DNA of 64,000 bases from an uncultured Alsobacter sp. (GCF_945952055.1 NZ_CAMFHB010000027.1:24610-88609), one strand, 5' to 3'; positions 17,853 through 25,986 are shown, numbered from the stretch's first letter. The notes: generated from the letters alone by a model not told the origin. Made by a program: numbers and translations.

Positions 17853-18596
17853 TCAGCCGATCAGGCTGTGGGCGGACCCGTGGCCGATGCCGCTGTCCAT
17901 CTGCCCGAAGATCCCGTCATCGAACATCGACGACGTGGAGCTCTCCTGCGAGGCCCAGTGCGTCGCCTTCGAGGTCTCGAAGCCGAGGCTCGTCGAGCCT
18001 GCCGCACCTTCGTGGTTGAAGTCGAAGGCCTTCATCATCTCGCTGTCGAAGCTGACGGCCTTGTCGTGGGTGGTGAACATGTTGTTCCCGCCGGACTGGT
18101 CGCCGGAGCCGGATCCCGAGCCCCAGGCGCCCTCGGATCCGCTGCCCTCGCTCTGGCTGCCGCCCCAGGCGCCCAGGTCGTCGAACATGGCGGACGTGGA
18201 GCTCTCCTGCATCTCGTGATGGGTCTGCTTCTCGACACCGTAGGACAGGTCCGTCGAACCGGCTGCGCCCTCGTGCGTGAAGTGGATCATCTTCTGGAAA
18301 TGCTCGCTCGCCTCCGAGGCCTTGTCGTGCGTGGTGAAGGCGTTGTCGGAGCCGCTGCCCGACGAGGAGGTCGTGTCGTCATGGCCGGATCCGGCCGAGG
18401 ATCCCTCGCCCCAGGCCCCGTCGCCGACCATGGCGGACGTGGAGCTCTTCTGCTCCTCGGACGCCGTCTGCTTCGCGACACCGAAGTGCAGGCCCGTCGA
18501 GCCCGCCGCCCCTTTGTGCTGGAACGCGACCATCTTCGAGGCCTGCTGCATGGCTTCCACGGCTTTGTCGTGCGTGGTGACAGTGTTGTCCGTCAT
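17853..18596 (-). CDS. Candidate T1SS substrate with three ~57-residue repeats
   Basis: A 247-residue, Cys-free, acidic protein without signal peptide. The ATG at 18596 has AGGAG upstream; a longer frame adds an unlikely Arg-rich leader. Three imperfect repeats (residues 7-63, 88-145, 175-231) share TTHDKA, a Lys/Met/Phe helix, H(K/E)GAAGST, a K.T segment and a (K/E)SSTS(A/S)M...G end. Gly/Ser-rich linkers (64-87, 146-174) separate them. The C-terminus GHGSAHSLIG matches the end of the neighbouring gene product. No RTX nonapeptides are present. By position before the exporter genes and by the shared tail it is probably exported by this system. Function (adhesion, matrix, signalling or toxin) is unknown; I recognise no family. 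Confidence 0.8.
   Translation of the reverse strand: MTDNTVTTHDKAVEAMQQASKMVAFQHKGAAGSTGLHFGVAKQTASEEQKSSTSAMVGDGAWGEGSSAGSGHDDTTSSSGSGSDNAFTTHDKASEASEHFQKMIHFTHEGAAGSTDLSYGVEKQTHHEMQESSTSAMFDDLGAWGGSQSEGSGSEGAWGSGSGSGDQSGGNNMFTTHDKAVSFDSEMMKAFDFNHEGAAGSTSLGFETSKATHWASQESSTSSMFDDGIFGQMDSGIGHGSAHSLIG
17904..18578 (-). repeat. Three in-frame ~171-base coding repeats
   Basis: Repeat copies occupy 18408-18578, 18162-18335 and 17904-18074, spaced about 245 bases apart, inside the candidate secreted-protein gene. Runs such as the one encoding GAAGST recur with few changes, but many third positions and some residues differ, so the duplication is old and kept by selection rather than recent slippage. 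Confidence 0.85.
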
Positions 18597-18813
18597 GTTT
18601 TGTCGCTCCTGTCGATGACGATCATCGGTCTTGCCGGCCGTCAGTAGAGCTACGGACCCAGGGCGCCGCGAGATGCAGTACAAACTCGATTATTTTCGAA
18701 AAATACGATCATCTACTCTGCTTTCAGGCGCATACAGAGCCGTAATAAATCTTGAGTGAGAGGGATTTAACTGCCGACCCTCTGCCTTTTTTGAACCGCG
18801 ATGATTTTTCGAT
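18597..18813. promoter_or_regulatory. AT-rich intergenic region upstream of the repeat-protein gene
   Basis: These 217 bases between the two candidate substrate genes are sharply AT-richer than their GC-rich surroundings, especially 18680-18820. A perfect 10-base palindrome, TTTTCGAAAA, lies at 18693-18702, about 100 bases before the repeat-protein start on the minus strand. An own promoter for the repeat-protein gene and a binding site for a nucleoid or specific regulator are likely; I cannot define -35/-10 boxes with confidence. No terminator hairpin is evident after the upstream gene. Confidence 0.5.
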
Positions 18814-19869
18814 TTATCCAATCAAGCTCAAGGGTAGGAGGATGCCGCTCGCACCGAGATCGCCGACGAGATGGGCCTGTGCAAACCCGACCTCGCCCGA
18901 CGCCTCGCCGAGCAGCGACGCGATGGACGGGACGCCGGAGCCCGGGTGGCGATCCTCCGTCCACGGCAGGCCCGGCACTGCACTGTCCGGCAGGATGTCG
19001 ACCCAGGCCGCGAGCGGCACCGACTGGGCCAGGACCATGGCCGCGCCGACATCCTCGCCATCGTGCCAGTGCGTCTCGGCTTGGAACGAGACCTCCGCCG
19101 CGAAACGGGCCGACCAGGCCTGCGAGTCCAGCACGGTGGCGCCGCCATCCCCATGCACAGTCTGCAGGACCCAGCTGCTGTCGAACACCGTGCTGACGCT
19201 TGCGAATCCGGAGACGGACATCGTCCAGAGCCCCGCCTCGGCGTCGTGGGTCAGCTGGCCGGAGAGCGACATGTGGCTGTCCAACGTCGTCGTGGACGTT
19301 CGGGCAATCTGCAGGAAGGCGCCCCCCGTCCCGCCGGCGTTGTCCGGGCCGTGGGTGCCGTCCGCCTGATGGTCCGTGGCCGCGGGTGGGGGCCGGAGCG
19401 ACCCTGGCGGGTGCGCGGGCGCCTTGGCCGCCGCGGGCAATGGTGACACGAGACCACCCTGGCCGCCACCTGGGCCCGGTGCCACCGGGCCGTCATGACC
19501 GGTCGCCGGCCCCGCGGGCTGGCCGACCGGCCGCGCCTCGGCGATCACGTGCCAGGCCGGGGAGCCCGTCTCCCCGTCCGTCGGGTCGGGCCGGAGGACT
19601 GCAGACGGTTCGCCGAACGAAATGGCCTGTCCGGAAGGATTATGCCCGGTGTGAGCCCCCCCGTCACCCTGGAGAGCGAGCGTGGGACGATGTTCGCCGG
19701 GCGGCCCGGATGCGCCGGCCTGGTGGTCGGCCCCGTCGTCTTGGGCGCCTGGCAAGGGCGGCGCCGGTTGTCCGGCCGCCAGGAGCGCGCCGCCCGTCAC
19801 GTCGCGGGCGACAAGGAGCCAGTCCGTCCGGTCGACGAACAGGTCCTGGAGATCCGGCTGCATCGACAT
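18814..19869 (-). CDS. Candidate T1SS substrate, disordered N-half, C-terminal SLIG
   Basis: The ATG at 19869 (AAGGGA upstream) gives 351 residues without signal peptide or Cys. Residues 1-30 form a short ordered start (LFVDRTDWLLVARD). Residues 30-185 are Pro/Gly/Ala/His-rich and probably disordered. Residues 185-351 look like a beta-rich globular domain with Ser/Thr/Val alternation (SMSVSGFASVS-like, FAAEVSFQAETHWHD). The last residues LLPLSLIG share SLIG with the repeat protein of the next gene. It is the first gene of the leftward secretion cluster and is divergent from the ECF sigma gene. Secretion is inferred from tail, composition and context; the family is unknown. Confidence 0.72.
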   Translation of the reverse strand: MSMQPDLQDLFVDRTDWLLVARDVTGGALLAAGQPAPPLPGAQDDGADHQAGASGPPGEHRPTLALQGDGGAHTGHNPSGQAISFGEPSAVLRPDPTDGETGSPAWHVIAEARPVGQPAGPATGHDGPVAPGPGGGQGGLVSPLPAAAKAPAHPPGSLRPPPAATDHQADGTHGPDNAGGTGGAFLQIARTSTTTLDSHMSLSGQLTHDAEAGLWTMSVSGFASVSTVFDSSWVLQTVHGDGGATVLDSQAWSARFAAEVSFQAETHWHDGEDVGAAMVLAQSVPLAAWVDILPDSAVPGLPWTEDRHPGSGVPSIASLLGEASGEVGFAQAHLVGDLGASGILLPLSLIG

Positions 19870-20104
19870 GGATCGTCCCTTCCCCGCGTCCGGGGGCGGT
19901 CCTGCGCCCCGCCTGGAAGAGGAAGCTACGAACCTCGTCGCGGCGCGGATGAAGACACGCCAAAAAAGTTTTCTGGACCACCCACGTGCGGAAATCCGCC
20001 GCTGGACGCCGCACTTGGCAGACCGCCATCGGAGCTTTTTGGCCGCCCCGGACGTTAGCAGCCCCGAACATGGGCGGCCGGTCATCGGCAACAATGAGGC
20101 GGGG
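19870..20104. promoter_or_regulatory. Divergent promoter region: secreted protein / ECF sigma
   Basis: A 235-base region between divergent starts, the natural place for a promoter recognised by the adjacent ECF sigma factor. An AAAAAAG run near 19971-19978 breaks the GC-rich background. I could not identify a matching -35/-10 pair on both strands by eye, so no ECF promoter is claimed. Confidence 0.4.
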
Positions 20105-20677
20105 ATGCCGCAGGCAGGGGGATCTCACGAGGCCGCGCGGCTCGCGCTGGCCCAGGCCATCGGCGACATCGCGCGGGGCGACGAGCGGGCGCTGGAGGCC
20201 GTGTATGCCCGGACGTCCAACAAGCTGTTCGGCATCATCCTCACCGTGCTGCCGGCCAGGCATGAGGCGGAGGACGTGCTGCAAGAGGTGTATCTCACTG
20301 TGTGGGAGAAGGCCGCGCAGTTCGACCAGCGGCGCGGCAGTCCGATCACCTGGCTCGCGACCATCGCCAGGAACAGGGCCATCGACCGGCGGCGATCGCT
20401 TCAGGCCGTCGGTGAACCGCTGCGCGACGACCTCGCCTTCGCCATCGAGGACACTACCCCCATCGCGTCCGACCAGATCGAATGGCGGCAGGAGCGCGAG
20501 CGGCTCGCCGGCTGCCTCGAAACGCTCGACGGGCGGATGCGGACCGCGGTCAGGGACGCATTCCTGAAGGGCCGTACCTACAGCGAACTCGCCGAGCGCC
20601 TGGACGTGCCTTTGGGCACGCTGAAAAGCCAGATCCGTCGCGCGCTCCAGAATCTGAGAAAGTGCCTCGAAGCATGA
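20105..20677 (+). CDS. ECF-type RNA polymerase sigma factor
   Basis: A 190-residue sigma-70-family factor with only regions 2 and 4. Region 2 (about 25-95) includes the core-binding DVLQEVYLTVWEKAAQFD and the promoter-melting WLATIARNRAIDRRR. Region 4 (about 130-185) has the helix-turn-helix YSELAERLDVPLGTLKSQIRRAL. It resembles the SigK-like group partnered with RskA anti-sigma factors. The ATG at 20105 has AGGCGGGG upstream. Its stop overlaps the anti-sigma start (ATGA). It is divergent from the secretion operon and probably drives it and itself. Confidence 0.93.
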   Translation: MPQAGGSHEAARLALAQAIGDIARGDERALEAVYARTSNKLFGIILTVLPARHEAEDVLQEVYLTVWEKAAQFDQRRGSPITWLATIARNRAIDRRRSLQAVGEPLRDDLAFAIEDTTPIASDQIEWRQERERLAGCLETLDGRMRTAVRDAFLKGRTYSELAERLDVPLGTLKSQIRRALQNLRKCLEA

Positions 20678-21366
20678 GCGGCATCGGAACCAGTTCGGAT
20701 CCGGACGATCCCGACCTGGAGGCGGCGGAGCGTGCCCTGGGCCTTCGCGCCCGGAGCGCCGATGCCTTGCCCGACGCCGGGGAGCAGGCCTGGGCCGACC
20801 GATTTTCACCCCTCTGGCTCGACGTGCAGCCGCGCCGGCCCGGGGCTCATGTGTGGACCGGCATCGCCCGCCGCCTGGCGCACCTGCGCGATCCCTCGGG
20901 TGCGTCCCGTCGCCATCGGCGACTGCCGGCCTTTCTCACGGGACTCCTCTCCGGCCTGGCCACTGCGGCGGCCTTGGCGGCCGTAGCCGTCCTCGGGCCG
21001 ATCGATTTGCGGTCGCTAGTGCTGGGCGACAAGTTCGTCGCCATTCTTGGACCGGACACGGCCTCCCCTCTGTTCACGGCCATCGTTGATACGCGCCGCG
21101 GCACGCTGACTTTTGCCTCGGTGACCGGTGCTCTTCAGGGACCGCGCGTCCCCCAGCTCTGGTATGTCCGACGCAACGGCCCCCCTTTGTCGCTCGGGCT
21201 TATCGATCCGCGCACCCGGACCGAGGTCACCGTCCCCGCCCCCGTCCTTCGAGCCTGGCAGCCGGGAGAGACGCTGGCCGTCTCGCTCGAGCCAGCGGGC
21301 GGGTCGCCGACGGGAGCCCCGACCGGCCCCGTCATCGCCACTGGCGCCGTGCGCAGCCTCGATTAG
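20674..21366 (+). CDS. RskA-like anti-sigma factor
   Basis: A 230-residue membrane-bound anti-sigma factor. The cytoplasmic N-terminal part (1-85) holds the sigma-binding segment (WADRFSPLWLDVQPRRP and WTGIARRLAHL). One membrane helix follows (about 92-112, LLSGLATAAALAAVAVLG). The extracytoplasmic RskA-type domain has LWYVRRNGPPLSLGLID and the family-typical AVSLEPAGGSPTGAPTGPV. It should hold the ECF sigma factor at the membrane until an envelope signal triggers proteolysis. The start overlaps the sigma stop by four bases. It is the last gene before a 408-base gap. Confidence 0.9.
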   Translation: MSGIGTSSDPDDPDLEAAERALGLRARSADALPDAGEQAWADRFSPLWLDVQPRRPGAHVWTGIARRLAHLRDPSGASRRHRRLPAFLTGLLSGLATAAALAAVAVLGPIDLRSLVLGDKFVAILGPDTASPLFTAIVDTRRGTLTFASVTGALQGPRVPQLWYVRRNGPPLSLGLIDPRTRTEVTVPAPVLRAWQPGETLAVSLEPAGGSPTGAPTGPVIATGAVRSLD

Positions 21367-21774
21367 AGAAGCAAGGCCGCAGCGGGAGCGCTCGCAAAGC
21401 GCCAGGAGCGGAACGTCGGCATTGCGCCAAGAGGAGACATTGGGTTCGCCACCGCTAGCAGACCTTCGCCTCACTAAGGAGATCGTAGTCAGACGCGACT
21501 TCCGCGCTGCCCCAACAGATAGAGAAGCGATGTGGCTGCGAGCATGTTTCAAGACGGAAGACGCGGATATGATACAACCACAATCCGCCGCTGCCGCAGT
21601 CTTGCCGACCAAGCCGCTGGTCGAGCCTCGCGAAAGCGGGACTTTGTCGTGCGAAATGTCCGCCGCCGCCAGCCCGTGCGCCAGGGATCAATGCCCGGAG
21701 GTGAAGACCCACACCGGGGGGCTTCAGCGTAAGCCGCGAGCCCAGCCCGAAGGGCGACGCCGATCCGCGACGTC
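21367..21774. other. Gap before the aconitase-like gene
   Basis: No frame in these 408 bases has a recognisable product or good ribosome binding site. The last ~40 bases (21733-21774) continue in frame with the aconitase-like gene and encode a segment fitting aconitase (TPIRDVVAEMGLDP), but a TAA at 21730-21732 closes that frame. The rest may be a decayed or replaced segment where the aconitase N-terminus would lie. Confidence 0.5.
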
Positions 21775-24084
21775 GTGGCCGAAATGGGGCTCGATCCACG
21801 CAGCCTTTCGCCCGCGATCCGTGTCGACGTCTCGACCGATCACTCGTCGGGTGTCGACGTGTTCGGGACACCTGATGCCTTCGTACGCAACCTGCAACGG
21901 GAATTCGCGCGCAATGCGGAGCGATATCGGCTGATGAAGTGGGCCGGGCAGGCAATGCCCGGCATCACCGTCCATCCGCCGGGCTCCGGCATCATGCACA
22001 CCATCAACATGGAACGTCTCTCCCAGGTCGTGGTGAGGGAGTCGCGTGACGGGATCGCCTGGATTCATCCCGACCTGATGATCGGGACCGACAGCCACAC
22101 GCCCATGATCAACGCCCTTGGCATCCTGGCGTGGGGGGTCGGCGGTCTGGAGGCGGAAGGCGCGCTTTTCGGCGTGCCGGTCACCTTGCGTATTCCTGAG
22201 GTGGTCGGCGTGCGGCTCACCGGGCGTCCAAGGCCCGGTGTGCTGGCGACGGATGTCGCACTGACAGTGACCGCGCTGCTGAGGGCTCAAGACGTCACCG
22301 GAGCCTTCGTCGAGTTCTTCGGCCCCGGAGTGTCCGCGCTCAGCGTCGGCGAGCGCGGCGCAATCGCCAACATGGCTCCCGAGTACGGGGCCTCCACGGG
22401 CTACTTCCCCATCGACGAGGCCACCCTCTCCTATCTGCGATTGGTCGGACGGTCGGCCGACCACGTTGCCGCCGTCGAGACCTACGCGAAGGAGAACGGC
22501 TTGTGGTTCGACCCACAGGCCGAGCCCGTCTACACGGCTGTCATCGATCTCGCGCTCGATACCATCGAGCCGAGCGCCGCGGGTCCACGCCGGCCACAGG
22601 ATCGCTTTGCACTGGGGACGACGCGCGACTGTTTCGAGCCACCGCTCGACGGGGCCGTGGGTGCCGGACTGACCGACGGTGCCGTGGCGATCGCGGCCAT
22701 CACGAGTTGCACCAATACGTCCGACCAGCGAATGCTGCTCGCTGCAGGACTGCTCGCGCGCAGGGCCCGGAAGTCCGGGCTGCGGCCACCTCCTTGGGTG
22801 AAGACATCGCTCGCGCCCGGTTCGCCCACCGCCGAGAACCTCCTGCGACGAGCCGGGCTGCTGGAGGATCTGGAGGCCGTCGGGTTCGCGATCGTGGGCT
22901 ATGGCTGCACAACCTGCATCGGCAATTCCGGCCCGCTCACACCCGCCGTCGCCGAGATGATCGGCAAGCCCGGATTTCGACCCGTCGCGGTTCTCTCCGG
23001 CAACCGGAACTTTCCCGGCCGCGTGCATCCCGATCTCGAGTACGGTTTCCTCTGCTCGCCGCCCGCCGTGATCGCATTCGCGCTGGCCGGCACCGTGGCG
23101 ATCGACATCACCGCGGATCCTCTCGGGACCGACGGCGACGGGGCCCCCATTCGGCTTGCCGACCTGTGGCCGAGCGAACAGGACATCGATGCCGCTCTCG
23201 CGGCGATGGCGACCGCCGACTTCGCGCAAGCCTATGGCAAGGCTGCCCTCAACCCACTCTGGGCTAGCCTCGAGGCCCCCGCTGGCGATCTGTTTCCTTG
23301 GGATCCAGCGTCCACCTACCTGCGCCGGCCTCCATTCGTGCAGGCGTCCATCGCCGCCCCGACGACGGCTCCATCCGAGCCGCTTCTGGTGCTCGGCGAC
23401 GACATGACGACGGACCATATCTCGCCGGCGGGCCACATCCGCGCGGACAGCGAAGCCGGACACTGGCTGGTGGCGCGTGGAGCCAATCCGCGGGACCTCA
23501 ACGTCTACGCCTCGCGGCGAGGCAATTTCGAAGTCATGGTCCGCGGTGCGTTCCAGAACCGGCTGGTGCGCAATCTGCTGGCGCCGGAAGCCCCGCCGGG
23601 CTGGACGATCCACGCGCCGACGGGAGAGATGGTGACACTGACCGAAGCCGCCGAGCGCCATGCCCGGAGCGGGACGCCCCTCGCCATCGTTGCCGGCGAG
23701 CGCTACGGCATGGGTTCCTCGCGCGACTGGGCCGCCAAGGCCGTCGCGCTCCTCGGCGTGCGTTCGATCCTCGCCGTGAGCTTCGAGCGGATCCACCGGA
23801 CCAATCTTATCGGCATGGGCATTCTTCCCTTGCTGCTACCCCCGGGGACGACGCCGGAAACCCTGGCGCTTATCCCCGGCGACCGGATCGACGTGCCCCT
23901 GGGCCTCTCGGGATTGGCGCCACGAGTGGCGTGGCCGGTGCGGTTGTTGCGAGCAGACGGACGGGTCGAGGCTCTTGCCACCGTGGCGGCCGTCGAGACA
24001 TCGCTGGAAGTGACCCTGCTGCGTCACGGCGGCCTGATCCCGCACGTCCTGGGGTCGTTCCGCTCGCATGAGGAAGCCGCATGA
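21775..24084 (+). CDS. Aconitase family hydratase, N-terminally short
   Basis: A 769-residue [4Fe-4S] hydro-lyase of the AcnA/IRP type, which isomerises citrate-like acids. All three cluster cysteines are present: SCTNTS (Cys312) and GCTTCIGNSG (Cys378, Cys381). Other family blocks include GTDSHTPMINALG, the domain-4 SRDWAAKA and the ERIHRTNLIGMGILPL segment. Homologues are about 870-900 residues; the missing ~100 N-terminal residues precede DVSTDHS. The start is GTG at 21775 or ATG at 21784, both with weak ribosome sites. It is coupled by ATGA to an amidohydrolase, suggesting action on a tricarboxylate-like catabolic intermediate rather than the TCA cycle. A pseudogene is possible, but the other domains are intact. 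Confidence 0.85.
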   Translation: MAEMGLDPRSLSPAIRVDVSTDHSSGVDVFGTPDAFVRNLQREFARNAERYRLMKWAGQAMPGITVHPPGSGIMHTINMERLSQVVVRESRDGIAWIHPDLMIGTDSHTPMINALGILAWGVGGLEAEGALFGVPVTLRIPEVVGVRLTGRPRPGVLATDVALTVTALLRAQDVTGAFVEFFGPGVSALSVGERGAIANMAPEYGASTGYFPIDEATLSYLRLVGRSADHVAAVETYAKENGLWFDPQAEPVYTAVIDLALDTIEPSAAGPRRPQDRFALGTTRDCFEPPLDGAVGAGLTDGAVAIAAITSCTNTSDQRMLLAAGLLARRARKSGLRPPPWVKTSLAPGSPTAENLLRRAGLLEDLEAVGFAIVGYGCTTCIGNSGPLTPAVAEMIGKPGFRPVAVLSGNRNFPGRVHPDLEYGFLCSPPAVIAFALAGTVAIDITADPLGTDGDGAPIRLADLWPSEQDIDAALAAMATADFAQAYGKAALNPLWASLEAPAGDLFPWDPASTYLRRPPFVQASIAAPTTAPSEPLLVLGDDMTTDHISPAGHIRADSEAGHWLVARGANPRDLNVYASRRGNFEVMVRGAFQNRLVRNLLAPEAPPGWTIHAPTGEMVTLTEAAERHARSGTPLAIVAGERYGMGSSRDWAAKAVALLGVRSILAVSFERIHRTNLIGMGILPLLLPPGTTPETLALIPGDRIDVPLGLSGLAPRVAWPVRLLRADGRVEALATVAAVETSLEVTLLRHGGLIPHVLGSFRSHEEAA

Positions 24085-24962
24085 AGGCATGCATCCCGGC
24101 CGGAGCCTGCGACAGCCACGTCCACCTCTTCGGGCCGGCCGCGCACTATCCCTTCGCGCCAGACCGCGTCTACACACCCGGTGACGCTGACGAGGCCGCG
24201 CTGAATCAACTACATGCTGACCTCGGCATCGACCGCGTCGTCCTGGTGCAGCCCAGCGTCTACGGGACGGACAACACGCGCCTCTTGGCGGGGCTGGAAG
24301 CGCTTGGCTCGCGTGCCCGCGCCGTGGCGGTGATCGACCCTTGGAATGCCTCCGATGCCGAACTCGACCGCTTGCACGCGACCGGGGTTCGCGGCGTCCG
24401 CGTGAACATCGCGACCGTGGGCATGGACGATCCGCAGAACGCATGGCGCCTGATCGACGAGCAGGCCAGGCGCATCGCCGGGCGGGACTGGCATGTCCAG
24501 GTGCTGACGCGCCTGTCGGTGATCAAGGCCATGCGGAAGGAGATCGCCAGCCTTCCCGTCCCGCTCATCGTCGATCACTTCGGGCTTCTCGATCCCGCGA
24601 AGGGACCGGACCAACCGGGCTTCTCGACCCTGCTGCAGTTGCTGGCGGACGGGCACCTGCATGTGAAGCTCTCCGCCATGCGCCGCCTCACGGGTTCCGA
24701 CGACCTGGCTCCCCTCGCGCCCTTCATTGACCGTCTCGCCGCGCATCCGTCGCGGCTGGTCTGGGGAACGGACTGGCCCCACACGGGTGGCGGCCGGACA
24801 TGGGGCACGCGCAGCGACGCTATCGAGCCCTTCGTTCCAACGGACGACGGAGCCGCGCTCTCCTTCCTCGTCGAGCGTGTCGGCACCGGGGAAGAGCTTC
24901 GCCAGATCCTGGTTGACACGCCCACCCGCCTTTACGGTTTCGGGGAGAACGCGCCGCGATGA
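24081..24962 (+). CDS. Amidohydrolase 2 family protein, pyrone-dicarboxylate lactonase-like
   Basis: A 293-residue TIM-barrel hydrolase. The N-terminal metal-type motif ACDSHVHLFGP (His13, His15), the IVDHFG block in the middle and the WGTDWPHT Asp near the C-terminus match the amidohydrolase-2 subgroup. The closest family pattern is 2-pyrone-4,6-dicarboxylate lactonase (LigI): phrases such as YPFAPDRVYTP and VLVQPSVYGTDN occur in that group. It would open a lactone or similar ring in an aromatic or sugar-acid route. It overlaps both neighbours by four bases, so the three-gene unit is tightly coupled. The substrate is not certain. Confidence 0.88.
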   Translation: MKACIPAGACDSHVHLFGPAAHYPFAPDRVYTPGDADEAALNQLHADLGIDRVVLVQPSVYGTDNTRLLAGLEALGSRARAVAVIDPWNASDAELDRLHATGVRGVRVNIATVGMDDPQNAWRLIDEQARRIAGRDWHVQVLTRLSVIKAMRKEIASLPVPLIVDHFGLLDPAKGPDQPGFSTLLQLLADGHLHVKLSAMRRLTGSDDLAPLAPFIDRLAAHPSRLVWGTDWPHTGGGRTWGTRSDAIEPFVPTDDGAALSFLVERVGTGEELRQILVDTPTRLYGFGENAPR

Positions 24963-25732
24963 TTGCCATGGAGGACCAAGACCCGGCGCTCGGCGACGTG
25001 GACATCATGATCTGCGGCTTTCCCGGCAAGTCCGTATGTCACGGCGGGCTGGGCTGGAGCACGGTGGCGATGATCCGGGCCGAGGGCCGGACGGCGCTGG
25101 TCGACGCCGGCAACTTCGGCATGCGCAAGCTGATCCTCGAACAGCTGAGCGGCCGCGGCCTCGCCCCCGCCGACGTGACCGACCTCCTGCTGACGCACTC
25201 GCACTACGACCACTCCGTGAACTGGACGCTATTCAGGCACGCCCGGATCGTCGTCGGCGCCGCGGAGATGGAGTGGGCGCTTCAGGTCCCCTGGGGCGAG
25301 ACGCCGGTGCCTGAACTCTATGTCCGGGCCCTCGACGACTGGTCGACCTGCGAGAAGGTCGCCGACGGCGCCACCGTCTTTCCCGGCATGACGGCTCACG
25401 TTGCCCCCGGCCACACCCCGGGCTGCCTCGTCTTCCACTGGCGCACGCCGCAACGCGACTACATCTTCACAGGCGACGCAGCCAAGAACCGCGCCGAGCT
25501 GGTCTCGCGCGACACGGACATGACCTATGACGCGGCCGTCAGCCGGCGCTCCATCGAGATGATCTGGTCGCTCTGGCGCCAGCGCGCGGGCACGGTCGTG
25601 GTCCCGGGACACGACCTTCCGATGGTTCTCGACAATGGTCGGCCACGCTACCTCGGTAAAAGGCGTGCCGGCATCCGAGCGTGGTACGGCCGGGACATGC
25701 AAACGCTGATCGAGATCGACCTAGCGAGTTGA
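24959..25732 (+). CDS. Metallo-beta-lactamase fold hydrolase
   Basis: A 257-residue MBL-fold enzyme with the zinc motif HSHYDH (His80, His82, Asp84, His85), a GHTPG block carrying the next His ligand, GDAA, and a late GHDLP. It resembles the AHL-lactonase/quorum-quenching and lactone-hydrolase subgroup in length and motif order. In this operon, behind an aconitase and a lactonase-like gene, hydrolysis of a lactone intermediate is the most economical idea. The start overlaps the previous stop (ATGA); a second Met lies three codons on. It ends convergently with the CoA-ligase operon. Confidence 0.88.
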   Translation: MIAMEDQDPALGDVDIMICGFPGKSVCHGGLGWSTVAMIRAEGRTALVDAGNFGMRKLILEQLSGRGLAPADVTDLLLTHSHYDHSVNWTLFRHARIVVGAAEMEWALQVPWGETPVPELYVRALDDWSTCEKVADGATVFPGMTAHVAPGHTPGCLVFHWRTPQRDYIFTGDAAKNRAELVSRDTDMTYDAAVSRRSIEMIWSLWRQRAGTVVVPGHDLPMVLDNGRPRYLGKRRAGIRAWYGRDMQTLIEIDLAS

Positions 25733-25986
25733 TGACACATCGAGTGAACTTTGGACGTCACAGGACCGTCTCAACATGTTCAAATCATGGACGCGCAACC
25801 AGCGTTGTTTGCTCCCGCTCCGTTGCCGTGTTCCGCGGGTGCATCTCGCCTGACGAGTTCAATTCAAGGACGTGCAGCCAGCGCTGTCTGCACACCCAGT
25901 CTTGCAAAGTGCTCAGGACGGGCGGCGCCAACGGAAGGGCTTCAGCAGGAAAACAACCAGCGCGACGCTCGTGCACGTGTGGCGAT
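25733..25986. other. Convergent gap, AT-richer, no gene seen
   Basis: These 254 bases separate the rightward MBL gene and the leftward acyl-CoA ligase. Composition is less GC-rich than the genes. No frame with a good start and no strong hairpin is visible; near-repeats such as CAACCAGCG (25797, 25958) are present but short. Confidence 0.5.

Noticed and set aside
17904..18578. CRISPR or other DNA-level repeat array
   Set aside because: Repeats are long, in frame, diverged at the DNA level and code for a protein domain.
17853..19869. RTX toxin interpretation of the T1SS cargo
   Set aside because: No GGxGxDxxx nonapeptides in either protein; the Gly/Ser stretches are linkers, not calcium-binding repeats.
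19870..20104. Explicit ECF promoter pair
   Set aside because: GAAC-like and GTC-like words occur but not with consistent spacing on both strands, so no assignment is justified by eye.
21367..21774. Remnant transposase before the aconitase-like gene
   Set aside because: No DDE or serine/tyrosine recombinase motif and no terminal inverted repeats could be seen.
21724..23796. A 690-codon minus-strand frame opposite the aconitase-like gene
   Set aside because: Composition typical of an antisense frame; the plus strand has the three iron-sulfur cysteines and family blocks.
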